Shown here: positions 12,040 through 24,608 of the stretch, in pieces | How positions within the stretch are numbered: the first letter of the stretch is position 1 | Layout: each line of letters starts with the position of its first letter | Source: Sipunculus nudus | Lineage: Eukaryota > Annelida > Sipuncula > Golfingiida > Sipunculidae | Direction of reading: 5' to 3' | Length of the DNA: 64,000 bases | Assembly: GCA_026874595.1 (NCBI GenBank) | Contig: CM049311.1 | Coordinates: 63,015,453-63,079,452, forward strand | Notes under the pieces: generated by a model | What the model saw: the letters and a program-made list of their open reading frames with translations, nothing else | The model's database searches: none | Told to the model about the DNA's origin: nothing | Made by a program: the position numbers and the translations under genes

Positions 12040-12810
12040 TAGGCCCTTTCATAGCTGACCTCCCTGGATGTCATATAAGAAGGTTCAAGGTCACATGTTA
12101 ATTTTGCCTTGCTGGGTGCTCATAATCATAATTTTGGACAGTCACTTGAAGAATATAGGTCACCATTACTTAGTTTCGAGCTTCCAAGGATATTCTCCCA
12201 AGACCTCCCTGAATGTGACATAAGAAGATTTCAGGTCAAACGGATATTTTTTTTCCCTTCCTGACCCTCTGGTTGCTAAAAATCATGTTTTCGGCCGGTG
12301 CCTCGCAGAATATAGGTCATGATCTAAATTAAGGTTTATTAAATTTCCCAAGGATTTGGATGTTCAGTTAGAAGTATCTTAGCTCTACCGGATCCAATTT
12401 TATCCCCTGTCTGACTGACTGGATGCTCAAAATCATGTTTTTGATCAGTTGCTCGCACATTTTAGGTCATCATGACCTAGTTTCTTTTTCCCCAAAACAT
12501 TTGCCCTATATCTCCTGAATGTTGAGTTAGAAGGATACAACGGACACAATTTGAGCCCATCTCACTTCACGGTATTCAAATAATTTCCCACTGTATCTCC
12601 AAGTAAATAGGCCATAGTTACCTAATAGCATGCTTCTAAGGACATTTACCCAAGACCACCCTGAATGTCTGACTCTCTGGGTATCAAAATCATGTTTCCA
12701 GCCCGCAGCACACACCATGACCTAATTTCAGGTTTCCCTGCAGATTTGCCTAGGACCACTCTGGATGCAAGTTAGAATTTTCAAGGTCTAACGGTTACGG
12801 TTTCTTCCCT
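12040..12810. repeat. Degenerate tandem repeat, unit about 150-170 bp
   Basis: The same order of words recurs about five times: 'gacct.cctgaatgt', '.aagaag..t.caaggtca', 'cttgctgggtgctcaaaatcatgttt' and 'ctcgcagaatataggtcat'. Copies differ by many substitutions and small indels, so the array is old. No coding potential. Confidence 0.7.
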
Positions 12811-13009
12811 GTTAACATCCAGACTGCTACATTTGAAGGTCTCAAAAAGAGAAAAATGTGTGAAAATTAGAAATAATAAAGGTGGCGCAACCAATTCTTC
12901 AGGAACTAATAAAGCTGTCCATTATTAATACGCATGGAAATAATCATGGCAATCAATAGATTAGTTATTGAGAAATTTGAGCTTTTGTGTCAAATTTTAA
13001 ACGTACGTT

Positions 13010-14790
13010 AAACTAAGATATCTCAAAAACCGCCATAGCTATCGGAGCAAAATTCTGTGGAAGAATCAGTCACATGTGAAATGTTATCGGATTGAACTTA
13101 TTTATTTTATCTGCATTGACTTACACTTTATAAGGAAAAAGCTGAGAAACCATTTTAAAATTATCTTCTCCAGAACTGTCCAGCCAAATTGTTCAATATT
13201 TGACAGACTAACTTCCAGAGATGCCAAGGTACAGTAAGCTGAACTAAGTCATCTGGCCAAATAAGCATACTAAAATTACAATCTCGGAAATGACAGGAGC
13301 TATCATCATCAAATTTAATGCAAATTTATGTCACATGACTCAATTTTGATATTGCAGTTTATGTGGTGTAATTTTAGCATTTTTCAACAAATTTATTAGA
13401 AATGTTTTACGACGAAACTGTCAACCGAATGATTTAATTCTTCGCAAAAGTGATCCTAATGTAGGGATCTCTCATTTGTATAAGAATAGATCTTTTGAGT
13501 CATAGAATGCTGAAGTTGGTGTTGTGATCAGACTGAGGGTAAGCAATAGTCTTTCTGCAAATCTTTTGTGTCAAATTCTGTATCCTTGCACAAAAATGAC
13601 TTTTAGGTGGCCTTGTTCGTGTTTACTTTAATGATTTTGGCTGAATAATTGGACTTCTAACAATGAAAGGACTGTGAAATACCTTGGTAATCAAAGTTAG
13701 TAGATTTATTGTATAAACAAACTGAATTCTGTGGGTATATAAGCAGAGCTGTACAGGCAACATAAATAATTGGTGTCTATGTCCAACTTATGTGTAAGAT
13801 AAATCCATGAATAAAATTTATCTGTATTCTGATCAAGCTTTCAATAGGCATCTGTTATTATCCTAAACGTTTCGATAAAAACATTCTAATGAAATATAAC
13901 AGCTTGAAAGAAAGCACTGTAGCCAAAATCTTTCAATATGCGTAAACAGATTTACAAACAGGCCAAGCTTGTGTTTAAATCTATTTATAGCTATAAATTT
14001 GTGTCTATAAATAGATAATATTTGCTAATATATACTAATATATTTGTGTCTATAAATAGCTTGGCAGACCACCTATACAGATCTTGCAACAGGCCAACTG
14101 TCAGTAAGAATATATTTATAGCTTTGGCAGACTGCGAACTGTGTCAGATTAGGCAACAGGTCATGAGTGCAGTCAGTATAGCCAAGTGCAGGTCAAGAGT
14201 TTACTCACTGCAGTAGCTGCATCTGGCAATTTGTTCCGGTTCACACGGGGCAATTGCCTTTCTCTGCTGAGCTTTGTCAGCTCAGTGCACTGTATTGGCC
14301 TGAAATTTTGGGTTGTACATGCATCTTTGATGGCTTTCTCATACACAAGACCTACAGTGATTTTTGCATAGTTGATGTCCCTGCTTATCTCTCAGGAGGG
14401 ATTTGATATATCACCCTGAAATTGTGCATATCTCTACAGCTTCGTCATATACAAGACTGGTGGCACCATCTACCATACATTTTTTTTTTGCACAGTGCTT
14501 ATTTCTTAGGAGGGATTTCATCTCGGATAGCTTTATCATATACAAGACTTGTGGTGCCGCAAACAATTGTTTTGGGTTTCATACATCTGTGCATGTGGCT
14601 CAAACGTGGCTTGAAGTATCTGCCTGTATTTAACATGTCTATACATGTTATGTCGTGTACATTCATGCCAGTATTTCAGGAGTGATGTTTGTGTAATTAA
14701 TGCTTGTGTTGGAGTTAAAAATATAAATTACGTGCATGCACGGATGTACATGTGCATGTTACACATGTACTTGGAAATTAATCAAGTACT
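13010..14790 (+). repeat. Left copy of a large inverted repeat, part X
   Basis: Matches the reverse complement of about 39080-40750 along its length. Landmarks are the ATTTATCTGTATTCTGAT segment near 13815 against 40110, 'GTCTATAAATAGCTTGGCAGAC' near 14047 against 39962, and the poly-variant GGTGGCACCATCTACC segment near 14458. It contains degenerate relatives of the GGTGGCGCCACC unit. No gene recognised. Confidence 0.75.
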
Positions 14791-14899
14791 TTTTAAATAA
14801 TGGTCAAGCATGTTATCATGGAAGCATGTATATCCAAAACATATTCCACTGCACAGGTTCGCTTTTGGACTGTTGGCCTTGTTTATTAACCTCCATGGA

Positions 14900-15045
14900 T
14901 ACTCCGTTAGAAGCTTCTGGGTCCAGTGGTATACGATTTGTGTCCCGTTTATGGATGGACAGAGAGACGGATTGACGGACGACGGACAAAGTGTGGTCCA
15001 TATAGCTTAGATGACTTTCAGTCAGCTGAGCTAAATATTTAATAA
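14900..15045 (-). repeat. End fragment of the CAGCTGA/GACGGAC repeat family
   Basis: 'GACGGACGACGGAC' followed by '...tagcttagatgactttcagtcagctgagcta' is the reverse complement of the end at 15953. It is one of several copies of this terminus in the window (also 27574, 38770 and 57426). Confidence 0.7.
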
Positions 15046-15165
15046 ACTGACTGAATCTTGACTTTTCATCAGGGATTTTTTTCTGCTGGACACAACTTGT
15101 GTAAGATAAAACTGGAAATAAAAAAAATGACCACGTAAAATGTTTGCCCCAGGTTGATACTATGT

Positions 15166-15935
15166 ATCTTTGCTTTGTCACTGGTTCGCGCAAAGTAATT
15201 ATCTTGGCTGCTAAACAGCATTAGGGTTCAGTCACACTATTAATACACCATTAATCATGGAAATTAACTTTCAGTACTACCTAATGGACTAAATAATATG
15301 TCATATTCCACTAAAAAATGTTCTCGTTTGATAATGGAGCGAGAACAAAATAAGATAGTTATATATGACCCGTTATTTAAAAAGTGCACATTATCCCCTG
15401 AACTATGTACCCGGGACATGTTAAAAATATAATGCTCACAGCATTGGTGTTTGCTGTATAGCGAAATGCATAAGAGATTATGTCAAAAACAAAATTATTG
15501 CGTGTTATATACATGTCTGACGGGCCGACTTCCACAAGCTGCATTTTTGGGTGCATGGCAGTACACTTTAATACACACTATACAGCTATTATGAATGCAT
15601 TTGAAATTACCACACGGACTCTGATGTATACAGCAAAGGTCAACCAAAATCGACGGGGGGAAGTGTCGGAATATTCTATCATAACAAGTGTATGACAGCA
15701 TAGATTGGTCAAGCTATGACTTTAATGGAATTATATTGATATGAAATTCCCAAGCGGACTCGCCAACTTCATGATAGTGGTCATTCATTAATATTACTAG
15801 GGCCGTTGCCATTTTGATACAAGTGACATAAGGAAGTCGTATCTGCATAAACAACAGCGGAGTGCACTAAGTGAGCCTGAACGAAGCCCAGAAACGTGCG
15901 TAACATACAACAACCGTCTTTTTACAGTACCTGGA
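15166..15935 (+). repeat. Segmental duplication block B, left part
   Basis: Paralogous to the GPCR 5' flank (1795-2110 and 3540-4210). It is interrupted at about 15950 by a 2.6 kb repeat and resumes at about 18600. No coding exon. Confidence 0.7.
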
Positions 15936-15952
15936 GCAGCCTTAATTTTTAG

Positions 15953-18590
15953 CTCAGCTGACTATAAGTCATCTGAGCTATCGTCGTGGTCCATTGTCCG
16001 TCGTCCGTCCGTCTGTCTGTCCGTCCGTCCGTAAGACTGGCACGTTTCGACACCATTGGACCTACGAAATTGAAATTCGGCATACAGTTAGATGTCCCCA
16101 AAATCTCCTACCATGCCGAAAATTTGGTCAATAGGACTTAATTCCTTCGAGATATTAAGTAAAACCTCAATTTTTTATTAGAAATCTACTTTCACACTTC
16201 AGGACTGCCTAATGTCAAAACCACTCATCTGGTTTTCTTCATATTTACCATAAATATTCCTCTATATAGTTCCTATGTACATGCCAGAAATTAAGTCAGT
16301 ATTATTTAATTTAAAAAAGTTATAGGCCCAAACATAATGAGCTTTGTAAAAAAATCAGGAAAGATATTTGGTCACTTAAGACCAAAAGTGTAAAAGGTAG
16401 AGACTTTTTCTCAGTAATACAACTTTAATTAATCAAAATTAAATTGTATACCAAAAATTAGATCAAAATCTGTTAAACTTTTTTAAAATTGGCAGAAATA
16501 TAAAATTGGTACCTTAAATTTTGCCCAAGTTTGACCATGGCACGTTTTTTTCCTGTAACTGCTGTGGATTTAATTTTCAAAGCATTTTTTTATTTGCATT
16601 TCAACTGTTATCACAAAAAAATTGAAACCAGTTGATCAAAAACTGTAGATTTTATTCAAGTTTTCAAGTACCATGTCACATATTGTTTACATCAAGCTAG
16701 TGTTATGCAGTTAGCTAGAGCTCAGCTCCCCAGCTTCAGCTCTAAGTTCCTTAAATTTGGCATACAGTTAGATGTCTCCAAAACCCTCTACCATGCCAAG
16801 AATTTGGTCACTAGGACTTAATTCCTTCGAGATATTAATGAAAAACTTCATTTTTGCATTAAAAACCCATTGTTACACTTTAAGACTGCTTAATATCAAA
16901 ACCACTGATCTGACTTTGATCATATATAATATACATATTTTTCTATACATTCGCTATGCACATGCCAGAAATGATGTCAGTATTGCGAAATTGTTTTAAG
17001 TTTTGCGCCCAAACATAATGCACTTTTAAAAAATCAAGAAATATATTTACTCCCTTAACAAGAGCATTGCTGAAGCTAGAGAGTTTTTGTCAGGGATGTA
17101 ACATTATTTAATCAAGATTCAATTGAATACCCAAAATTAGTTATGAATTTTTCAAATTTCATAAGTTATTAGTATAAAAATAAAATTAGTATCTTAAATT
17201 TTCCCAACTTTGACCATGCCACGTTTGTTTCCTGAGAGCACTGTTGATATAATTTTCATATCATGCACACATAAGGATTTCATCTTTGTAGTTTAGAAAG
17301 CTGAAAGAAATTGGCAAAATATTGTAGCTTTTATTAATGTTTTAATGAGACTATGTCAGACCCAGGCTAGCTAGCCCCTCTTCAGTCACCTGTATGTTGA
17401 CCTTGTTGACCTTTCATCAAATTATGCACGCTTGAGGCGAGACATTCACTGGGGCAGCCAGGCAGGTAATCAAGTTGATCAAGGTGTCCAACCCAACTCA
17501 TCTAATAGTTGTTTTGAAAAAAAAACATAACAATAAACAATAAATTAATAGATTTATATTGGTTTTTAATAACAAATTAAAGAAAAATTAATAGAAAGGA
17601 ATTTGTTAGTTGATGAGTAACAGAAAATTAACTTGCAGTTACTGATGATGTAAGAATCTTGTATGGATGGATAGAATGTTACTGTCAGTGTTATTCCAAA
17701 TAACACCATGCAATCACCTATGGTATTTTTCAGTTAAATTGTAATGATAAAAAATAAATCATATTATTCATTACTAATCATTAGGGATCATATGAAGGAA
17801 ATTAATGATAGACAAAGATGCAGTTGATAATATTAATCTAGATTTCTACTGTGTCTAGTGTGTAGATTGATGTGAAAGTAGTTCAAAGTGAATATATTAC
17901 ATTTATTTTTTTTTATATAAATAAAAGCCATAAAACTAGGTAATTATGATCATTATTTAAATTTGTGAATTTTGTTTATTCTGGATTCTCAACATCATTG
18001 TTTGGCTAAATCTAAATAAATACTAGACATGGTGCGAATGCTTTGCAAATGTATTTGAATATGAACATGAATATGTACTGCATTAAAAAATTTTATTGCA
18101 TAAGAATGGGAATTCAGGTAAAAAATGAAAATATTTGAACACCAGTGCAGATACTTTTAAAATGTATTCATGAATGCATTCATGAATATATTCTATAATA
18201 TTATTTTAATAATCATTTCCATTATATTTTATTTTAAAAAATCATATGATTTTCTTATTACTTTTTAAAATAAAAATCATATTGGCACAATATTTGTTAT
18301 TAAAATTTAATAAATAGTTAAACTCTTTTATTATATGTGCTGCTTATAAGTTATATGGCCAAGTCAAAATCTGTGTGACAATAGCACTCCATTTGTTAAT
18401 AAAATAAATGAAATCAATCCTCTTCCTTGTCTCCAAAGATACTATCAAAATCATACATAAGCTAAACACCAACAACTCATAATAAAGCTTATATTTATTA
18501 CCACACAAAACCAGCATGTGCCTCATTCCCAAATCATATTTTTTATCATATATAACAGCTGAGCACAGTGACCCATGGGTCCCTTGCTTT
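15953..18590 (+). repeat. 2.6 kb dispersed repeat with CAGCTGA / GACCCATGGGTC termini
   Basis: Starts TTAGCTCAGCTGACTATAAG, followed by GTCCGTC tandem words, and ends ...CAGCTGAGCACAGTGACCCATGGGTCCC. It sits inside block B at the point corresponding to about 4215 in block A, so it inserted after that duplication. An inverted copy occupies about 36640-38770. Two internal segments (about 16050-16690 and 16740-17370) resemble each other, an internal direct repeat. No transposase frame was recognised, so it looks non-autonomous. Confidence 0.75.
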
Positions 18591-18599
18591 ATCTGTCAT

Positions 18600-21470
18600 A
18601 AGGAAGTGAATTAAAATTTAAACAAGAGAATATAAAAAAAATCTCAACTGTGTTAATTGCACACTCTTTCGCTGACAGTCATTAAGAGGGTTCATCTAGG
18701 TTTAAATATTTTTAATCTAAATTAAATTCTGATATTTTTTTTTCAAATGCTCTATTGACCTACCTGTGCCAAAAATTTGAACGAAGGTATCTCTAAAAGT
18801 GGCTCTTCGCATACAACAACTGTTTTTGTTCAGGAAAAATTAATAAATATTTTTTGTCATACTGACTTATTCAGTTCATGATATAGAATGCATGATGCAA
18901 CACATGCAGCAGCTTATCAGATTATGCACGGTTTTAATACTGTTAACTATTTGAAAAATGTTGGCTTATTTTAGACAAGAAGAAATCGTTGTCGTATTGC
19001 ATATCTGGGCACCATGATTTACTGTATAAAATAATAATATCAGTCATGTTTCATGCTGAATGAAGTTATTTTGTCGAAAATGACCAAGCTGAACTTTTCA
19101 GCCTATGTAAATGTTCTTGTAAAGAGACAATTTATCTTGTTATCTCCAAGAGTAAAATTATGTTTTAATTTGTCATCGTAAGCATTTATGGAGAGCCCAA
19201 AAAAAACAGACCAATAATTGCTTTATGACTTTTGTCGACTACGGCTAATATTTATAAAGGTGAAGGGGTCATCAACTTAATTCGAATTGCCAATTTCTCT
19301 GGTTTGGATCTGGGTCCTGGTACAGGATTAAATGAAGATCGTGCGTTGGTCAATTTGTTGTCAATGAAATATATAAAAAAATAATGATTACTGATAAACT
19401 GGTGAGAGGAGGACGCAGTAAGGGATTCAGTAGCTCGTGTAGATTATCTTGGTTGATGAACTCATTGTTAACTGTTCTGAGTAAATAAACTCGAACAGTT
19501 GTTCTGGGTTATCTTATAGAGTTGATGAGAGTTTTTCGGAGAGTTTTCCGAGTTACTGATCTGGAACAGTAATTCTGGGTTAATTAACTCGTAAAAATGA
19601 GCTTGGATGATTAGTAAAAATGTGCTGGGTTGATTATCTAGTAAAAATGAGCTGGGTTGATTTTCTGGTAGAGTCTATAAACAGTTTTGCTAATCCATGC
19701 AAATAGCCGATATGGAATGATTATTCGGTAAGTTGTTCTTTTTCATTAACCAGTATGGTTCATCTAGGTTGATTATCTCGTAGGGTTGAGCTAGGTTTAT
19801 TATCTCGAAAGCTGATCTAAGTTGATGAACAGGCAAATCACAAAATACATCGTCATTCCTTTATAGTACAGTTTCTGTGTATATTTAGAAATTTAGGTTA
19901 AGCTGTTTATGTAAATGTGCGCATACTAGTAAATGCGTATATGTGTATTTGTGTGAATAAATAGGTATGTCTTCATGCGCGCGTACTAGTATATGCGTTA
20001 AAAATGGCTTGTAACTGGAGCGTTTCCATGTGTTCGTCAGCGTATATGCATGCGTATGTGCGTAGCATATTTGCGTGAACAGTCCAAAGGGAGCGATTTT
20101 CACTCATAGGATTTGCGTGACCTCAACGATTCCGGATAACATTACGTCATTTCAGCGTCGTCTTTTTTTAGGAAGGCCTGCTAAAGCCACTTCCATTATA
20201 TATGTGTGCCAGTTTACGCATATACGCGAAAATAAAAACAGCTTCATTTTACAAATAATTACTCCAGGTATGATGGTATAACATATGTATGTATCCCTTC
20301 TGTAACACCTCATATGATCCGGTCATTTTTTCATAACATTTTTCATGATATTTTCACATGTAATATTATTAAAATCTGTTTCACCAATATTCTTGCAAAT
20401 TTGCGCTTTCCTGATTCGTGTCAAGGTCGCGCCAATGCAAAATATCCGTTTGGATGTAGGACAGGTCTTGAAATCTTGAAAACTTTTAAAATGGTAAACA
20501 TATGATACAAAGATTATATTATATTTTAAATTTAAAAAAGGTAAATGAATTTAATTATCTATCAGTTTTCTAAACGGTCATATAAAGCATGGAAGTTTGA
20601 TCTCCCCAAAAAAGGGTACTTGGCCTTGTCTCATACAGGATACCTTTAATGTAACCTGCCGTATTTCCATGGAATATGTTGTATAAATTAAAAGGACCAT
20701 TAAAATATAGTAGATGTGAAGGGAAAATGAGTATTTGTATGAAAATATTGGTTTGAAGATACAAAGAATATGAATATTCATGAGAAGGTAAAGGGAATCT
20801 CCTGCGCCGGTTAATTTAAATGTAACAATACAACAACGATACTGTTAAAAATAGGATATAGACACTCATGAAAGTATAAAAAAACGACTGGTTGAACACT
20901 TGGACCGACCTCCTAGTTCGGTATTAGTAGAACAGAATAATGTTTGTCTTGCTTGAACAAGTTATATAGATAAGTATTAATTCAACGACCTGCAGTTGTA
21001 GAAGTCTTTTCTGATATAGTTTCCAGATAATTTTGAACATTTAAGTGATTTTGTAAGCTATTTGGGGCTGTGTCGTAAATCGCAGAATGAAAAGTGATGC
21101 ATAATATGACTGTGTATATTATACAGACATATAAACATGTTAACAAGATATCCAAATTTGATGAAAACAGTGTGTACCTTATAGTTATTTAGCCGAACTG
21201 TCTGAGCAAAATAGATCGTTTACCAATAAATGGTGGCGTCAATAGAACTGTTCTGTTCAATTAAAATATACGCCTGATGTCCCAGCGTGGTTATGATGTC
21301 CCATTTAAACAGTGTGTTTGCCATATCACCAGGTAAAATTCAGGCATTCGGAAAATTATAGTATTTTTGCATAGTGTTGCTTATTAGGTGCACCCTGGGC
21401 ACAAAGTTACAGCAAAATAACATGCTTAATATACCTTGACAGGCGTCTGTCAACAGAAATCATATAGAAA
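18600..21470 (+). repeat. Segmental duplication block B, right part, lacking the GPCR coding sequence
   Basis: 18600-18735 matches the GPCR 5' flank up to about 4380. The match then jumps at a T-run near 18735 directly to the 3' flank (about 6950 onward), running to about 21470. The entire receptor coding sequence plus about 30 bp on each side is missing. No coding region seen. Confidence 0.7.
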
Positions 21471-21479
21471 CCAACAGAC

Positions 21480-22640
21480 CGAGGGGTTTAATGTTCGCTC
21501 TTTGACGTATTTTGTATACTATTGGGGTACCCTGAAATAAAACAAAGAGGACATGCATAACATTTCATTAGTTGTCCAACATAATAGTCAATAGTTAGAG
21601 CTATTCCTGAGATATTTGATGAAGGTCATTATAATATTCACGGAAAAGTAGAAATATAGTTTTGGCTCCCAAAAAGAATTTCGCGATCGGCCATATTTTA
21701 GTTTCTGTATATACGCCATTCTGAGGATAATTCGACTGAATATATACTTTTTTATTCCCATTTCTCTGAGAAAATGGTAACTATAAACTCAGAACCAAAA
21801 CTTAATGATTTATCTTGGAGAAAAAGAGGAGAGACCATTTCAGACCTAAGAAAGCCCAGCATAGATGGCACCATTTATGTTATTCATTACATGATCGATG
21901 TGTCTGCAAAGTTTCATAATGCAACAGCACCTGAGATACTTAGTAACAGTCGGTGGACGGTGGATGGCTGGCGCTGCGAGGTTGCAGATGTTCACACAGT
22001 AAACTGAAAAACATAAGTTGCTTCGTTAGAGCTTCCAAAAAGGACTCGCATAAACTCCCGATAGTCGAAAAATTAAGGCAAAGTGAGCATGTGACCATTC
22101 ATATAACAGAGTGACAGAATGGAGATGGCGCACGACATCTTTAAGTTCCAATGGCTGCTCCACACGAACGAGGACACTTAATTATGCATAACCGCGGACA
22201 AAGGAAGTAACCAATTGGAAAAGCCAGAAAATTACACAGCGCCTGCAAGTATGGATTTCATAATACATCCTAATGTGAAGAATATAATACTGCAGCTCCG
22301 GTGCTGACCATAGTGTGACTATTTCTCGGCCTGCTCTCTGGGTTCAAAACCCGATGGAAGTGAGAAAATGGTTCACGTATATATAAATACACTTTCCAAC
22401 ATGCCCTACTTCCACCACAGACATGTATCCAAGGAACTAAGCAAATCCAGGCGGGGCACCCCTTGAACTCACAACAACCAACAAAAATGAATATCTTTCC
22501 CTGTAATTTAGTGCACGAAAGGGATCAAGTATGAGATTTTTTCATTTACTTCATAGATGTAAGGAAAATACGTGAAAAAATTGGACATTTCAGGGCGTCA
22601 GCAAAACAGTTTTAACATTGATAATTCATGTATAACGGCA
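21480..22640. other. Unassigned sequence; one weak small open frame
   Basis: A 77-codon frame (21774-22007, +) is open but matches nothing I know and has no clear splice context. A short B-box-like word GGGTTCAAAACCC lies near 22332, too weak to call a SINE. Confidence 0.3.
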
Positions 22641-22980
22641 TGTTTCCGCCAGGAGGGTATGCAGTTATCCCCGTTCGTGTGTCTCCGTATGTACGTGTGT
22701 ATGTGTGTGGTTGTTCCCAACATAACTCAATCTTGAACGGAATCTCATGAAATTTTCAGGGCATTACGAAATGGGCAAAGGAAGAATCGATTAGATCGAT
22801 GTGGATCCGACACATGATCCGGATTCAGAAAGGTCATCAAAGAATATTTACAAATGTAAAGTTACTTTAGCGCGAATGAACCTGGGAATATGGGCCGAAT
22901 AAGTGAATGCAAACATTTGTTAGGGAGCATCCTAAAATAGGGACCCCTTAATGGCGGTGGCTTGCATTCCTCAAAATGCA
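22640..22980. repeat. Dispersed repeat related to 10.6-11.3 kb
   Basis: See the 10600-11500 entry. Shared words include GAACGGAAT, GGATTCAG..AGGTCAT and GGCCGAATAAGTGAATGCA. It directly precedes the decayed GPCR fragment. Confidence 0.6.
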
Positions 22981-23054
22981 GATTTCTAGTTTTACCACTG
23001 AGATCTCTGCTTGACTTTACGGGATTAAATTCTTTACAACTAGGACCTAATTTT

Positions 23055-23165
23055 TATCGAATGGATCTTCTTTGCCTACACTTTGCCTTGCATGTGATCA
23101 GCCTAACGTCAGGAGTCTGCCGCTCCCAAGTGTTACATCTGTGAAGGATTTGTTGCTCCGGGGTC
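23055..23165 (+). pseudogene. Decayed fragment of the SMB-domain GPCR, N-terminal region
   Basis: 23085-23160 closely resembles 4505-4570 of the intact receptor: ATGTGATCAGCCTAACGTCAG against ATGTAATCAGCTTGACGTCAG, then a CCAAGTGTTACA.CTGTGAAGGATT match. This covers the start of the somatomedin-B region. The signal-peptide part is shortened and out of frame. The match ends at about 23160, before the rest of the receptor. It is a remnant of another receptor copy. Confidence 0.7.
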
Positions 23166-24087
23166 TCTTAACCTTGCATGCTAGGAATATCTTGTTAAAT
23201 ATGTACGAGACTGACTGTGTGTCTATCCATCTGATAGTCCATCAAACAATATCCACTACAAATAGGTTCTAAACGTTATCAACTGATTTTATAGTTTTAT
23301 GCTTGTGCTCACTGGTCTCTCTCTCTTTCTGACACTCCTTTAATCTTAATCCAGCATAGGATTATATACATAGTTGCTGGATGAAAACATGCCAAGATAT
23401 TATCGATTTTATTTAAATTTTAGTTCCAGGATTGTCACAAAAGACTGACATTGCTTAAGTCAAAATTTGCTCGTGGGATCTCTGGCAGTCCGTTATCAAA
23501 AAAGCCACCAAACATCGTTCTCCAAAGGATACATCCCGAGTAGTTTGCCATACATACATGCAGGGTATTATCAAACTAGTGTATTATCATTTTCCTCTCT
23601 ACGTACGTTTGGGTCATCCAAGCGGATATTTTCCCTTAAAGCGATGTAGATTTTTTCCGGATGCCAATTAGTGAAGATCAGTGATGTGTCCTTGTATTTG
23701 GAAAGATGAAAGACTTCATAGAGTAATTACCATATGACCAGTCTTCGGCGAGTGACCGGGATCAACGCTAGATAAACCACACGTGTGCCTAAAGGGAGCC
23801 ACCTGACTGGTGAGATACGATTACTAACCCTCCCCGAAACTTGTCTCCCCAATTTAAATGTTTACTTGTTATATTGTCACCACAGATAGATTTAACCTTT
23901 ATAGGTACAGGAATATACGGAACAAGACTTATTGACCAAAAACGATTATATGAATTACAAAAATTACCACAAAAATAACTTAAACGTACATTACTTATCG
24001 TTTGATCTTATATCTTATTTTTCTTTGCATTTGCAAATAAACGTAAAACGGACGAGGAAATTTAGAAAAGCTGATCACCGGATACCC
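23166..24087. other. Unassigned sequence downstream of sulfotransferase gene A
   Basis: No gene or repeat recognised. It may contain the 3' UTR of the minus-strand sulfotransferase next to 24088. Confidence 0.3.
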
Positions 24088-24397
24088 TCACTTTGATACC
24101 TTTGAGTCATAATCAAACATTAAAAAGTCCGATCTATACAGCCTTGTCAGTCTCCGCATTAGGTGTTCTGGGACCTCTGCCAGTGCCTTCTCATAAACTG
24201 CACGTTTCCTCTGTTTAATTATTGCAATACGCTCCGCGGATGCTGCCTCCAGCGGAAATCCGGTTTGGACGAGGACGCGACAGTCTCTGAACCACCTGGT
24301 CATGTTGCTCTGATCTGATCCTAGGACTTTGGCTGCTGTTTCAAACGTCATGTTTAAAGGAAGGAATCCCGAGTTGTACAAGATCTTCAAACGACTC
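24088..24397 (-). CDS. Sulfotransferase gene A, terminal exon
   Basis: 310 nt. The first base completes the Lys codon left by the previous exon, and the frame runs to a stop at 24088. It encodes the C-terminal region ending in LFDYE-like LMFDYD. The intron (24398-25738, 1341 bp) carries an (AT)n microsatellite and nothing else recognised. Confidence 0.85.
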
Positions 24398-24543
24398 CTT
24401 TGCAAATAGATGAGATGAGAGTACTATAAAGTTTCATATCAAAATGTTCGGAATAGACCATGCACAGTTGAAAAATTTTAAGAATTATTTCAAGTACTTA
24501 TTCAAAATAAATTTTAATTTTCTTATTATTTTTAATTGATAAA

Positions 24544-24608
<65 letters not shown>

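Noticed and set aside
21774-22007. 77-codon open frame
   Set aside because: No known motif and no supporting gene structure.
22325-22345. tRNA B-box-like word suggesting a SINE
   Set aside because: No A-box or cloverleaf could be found upstream.
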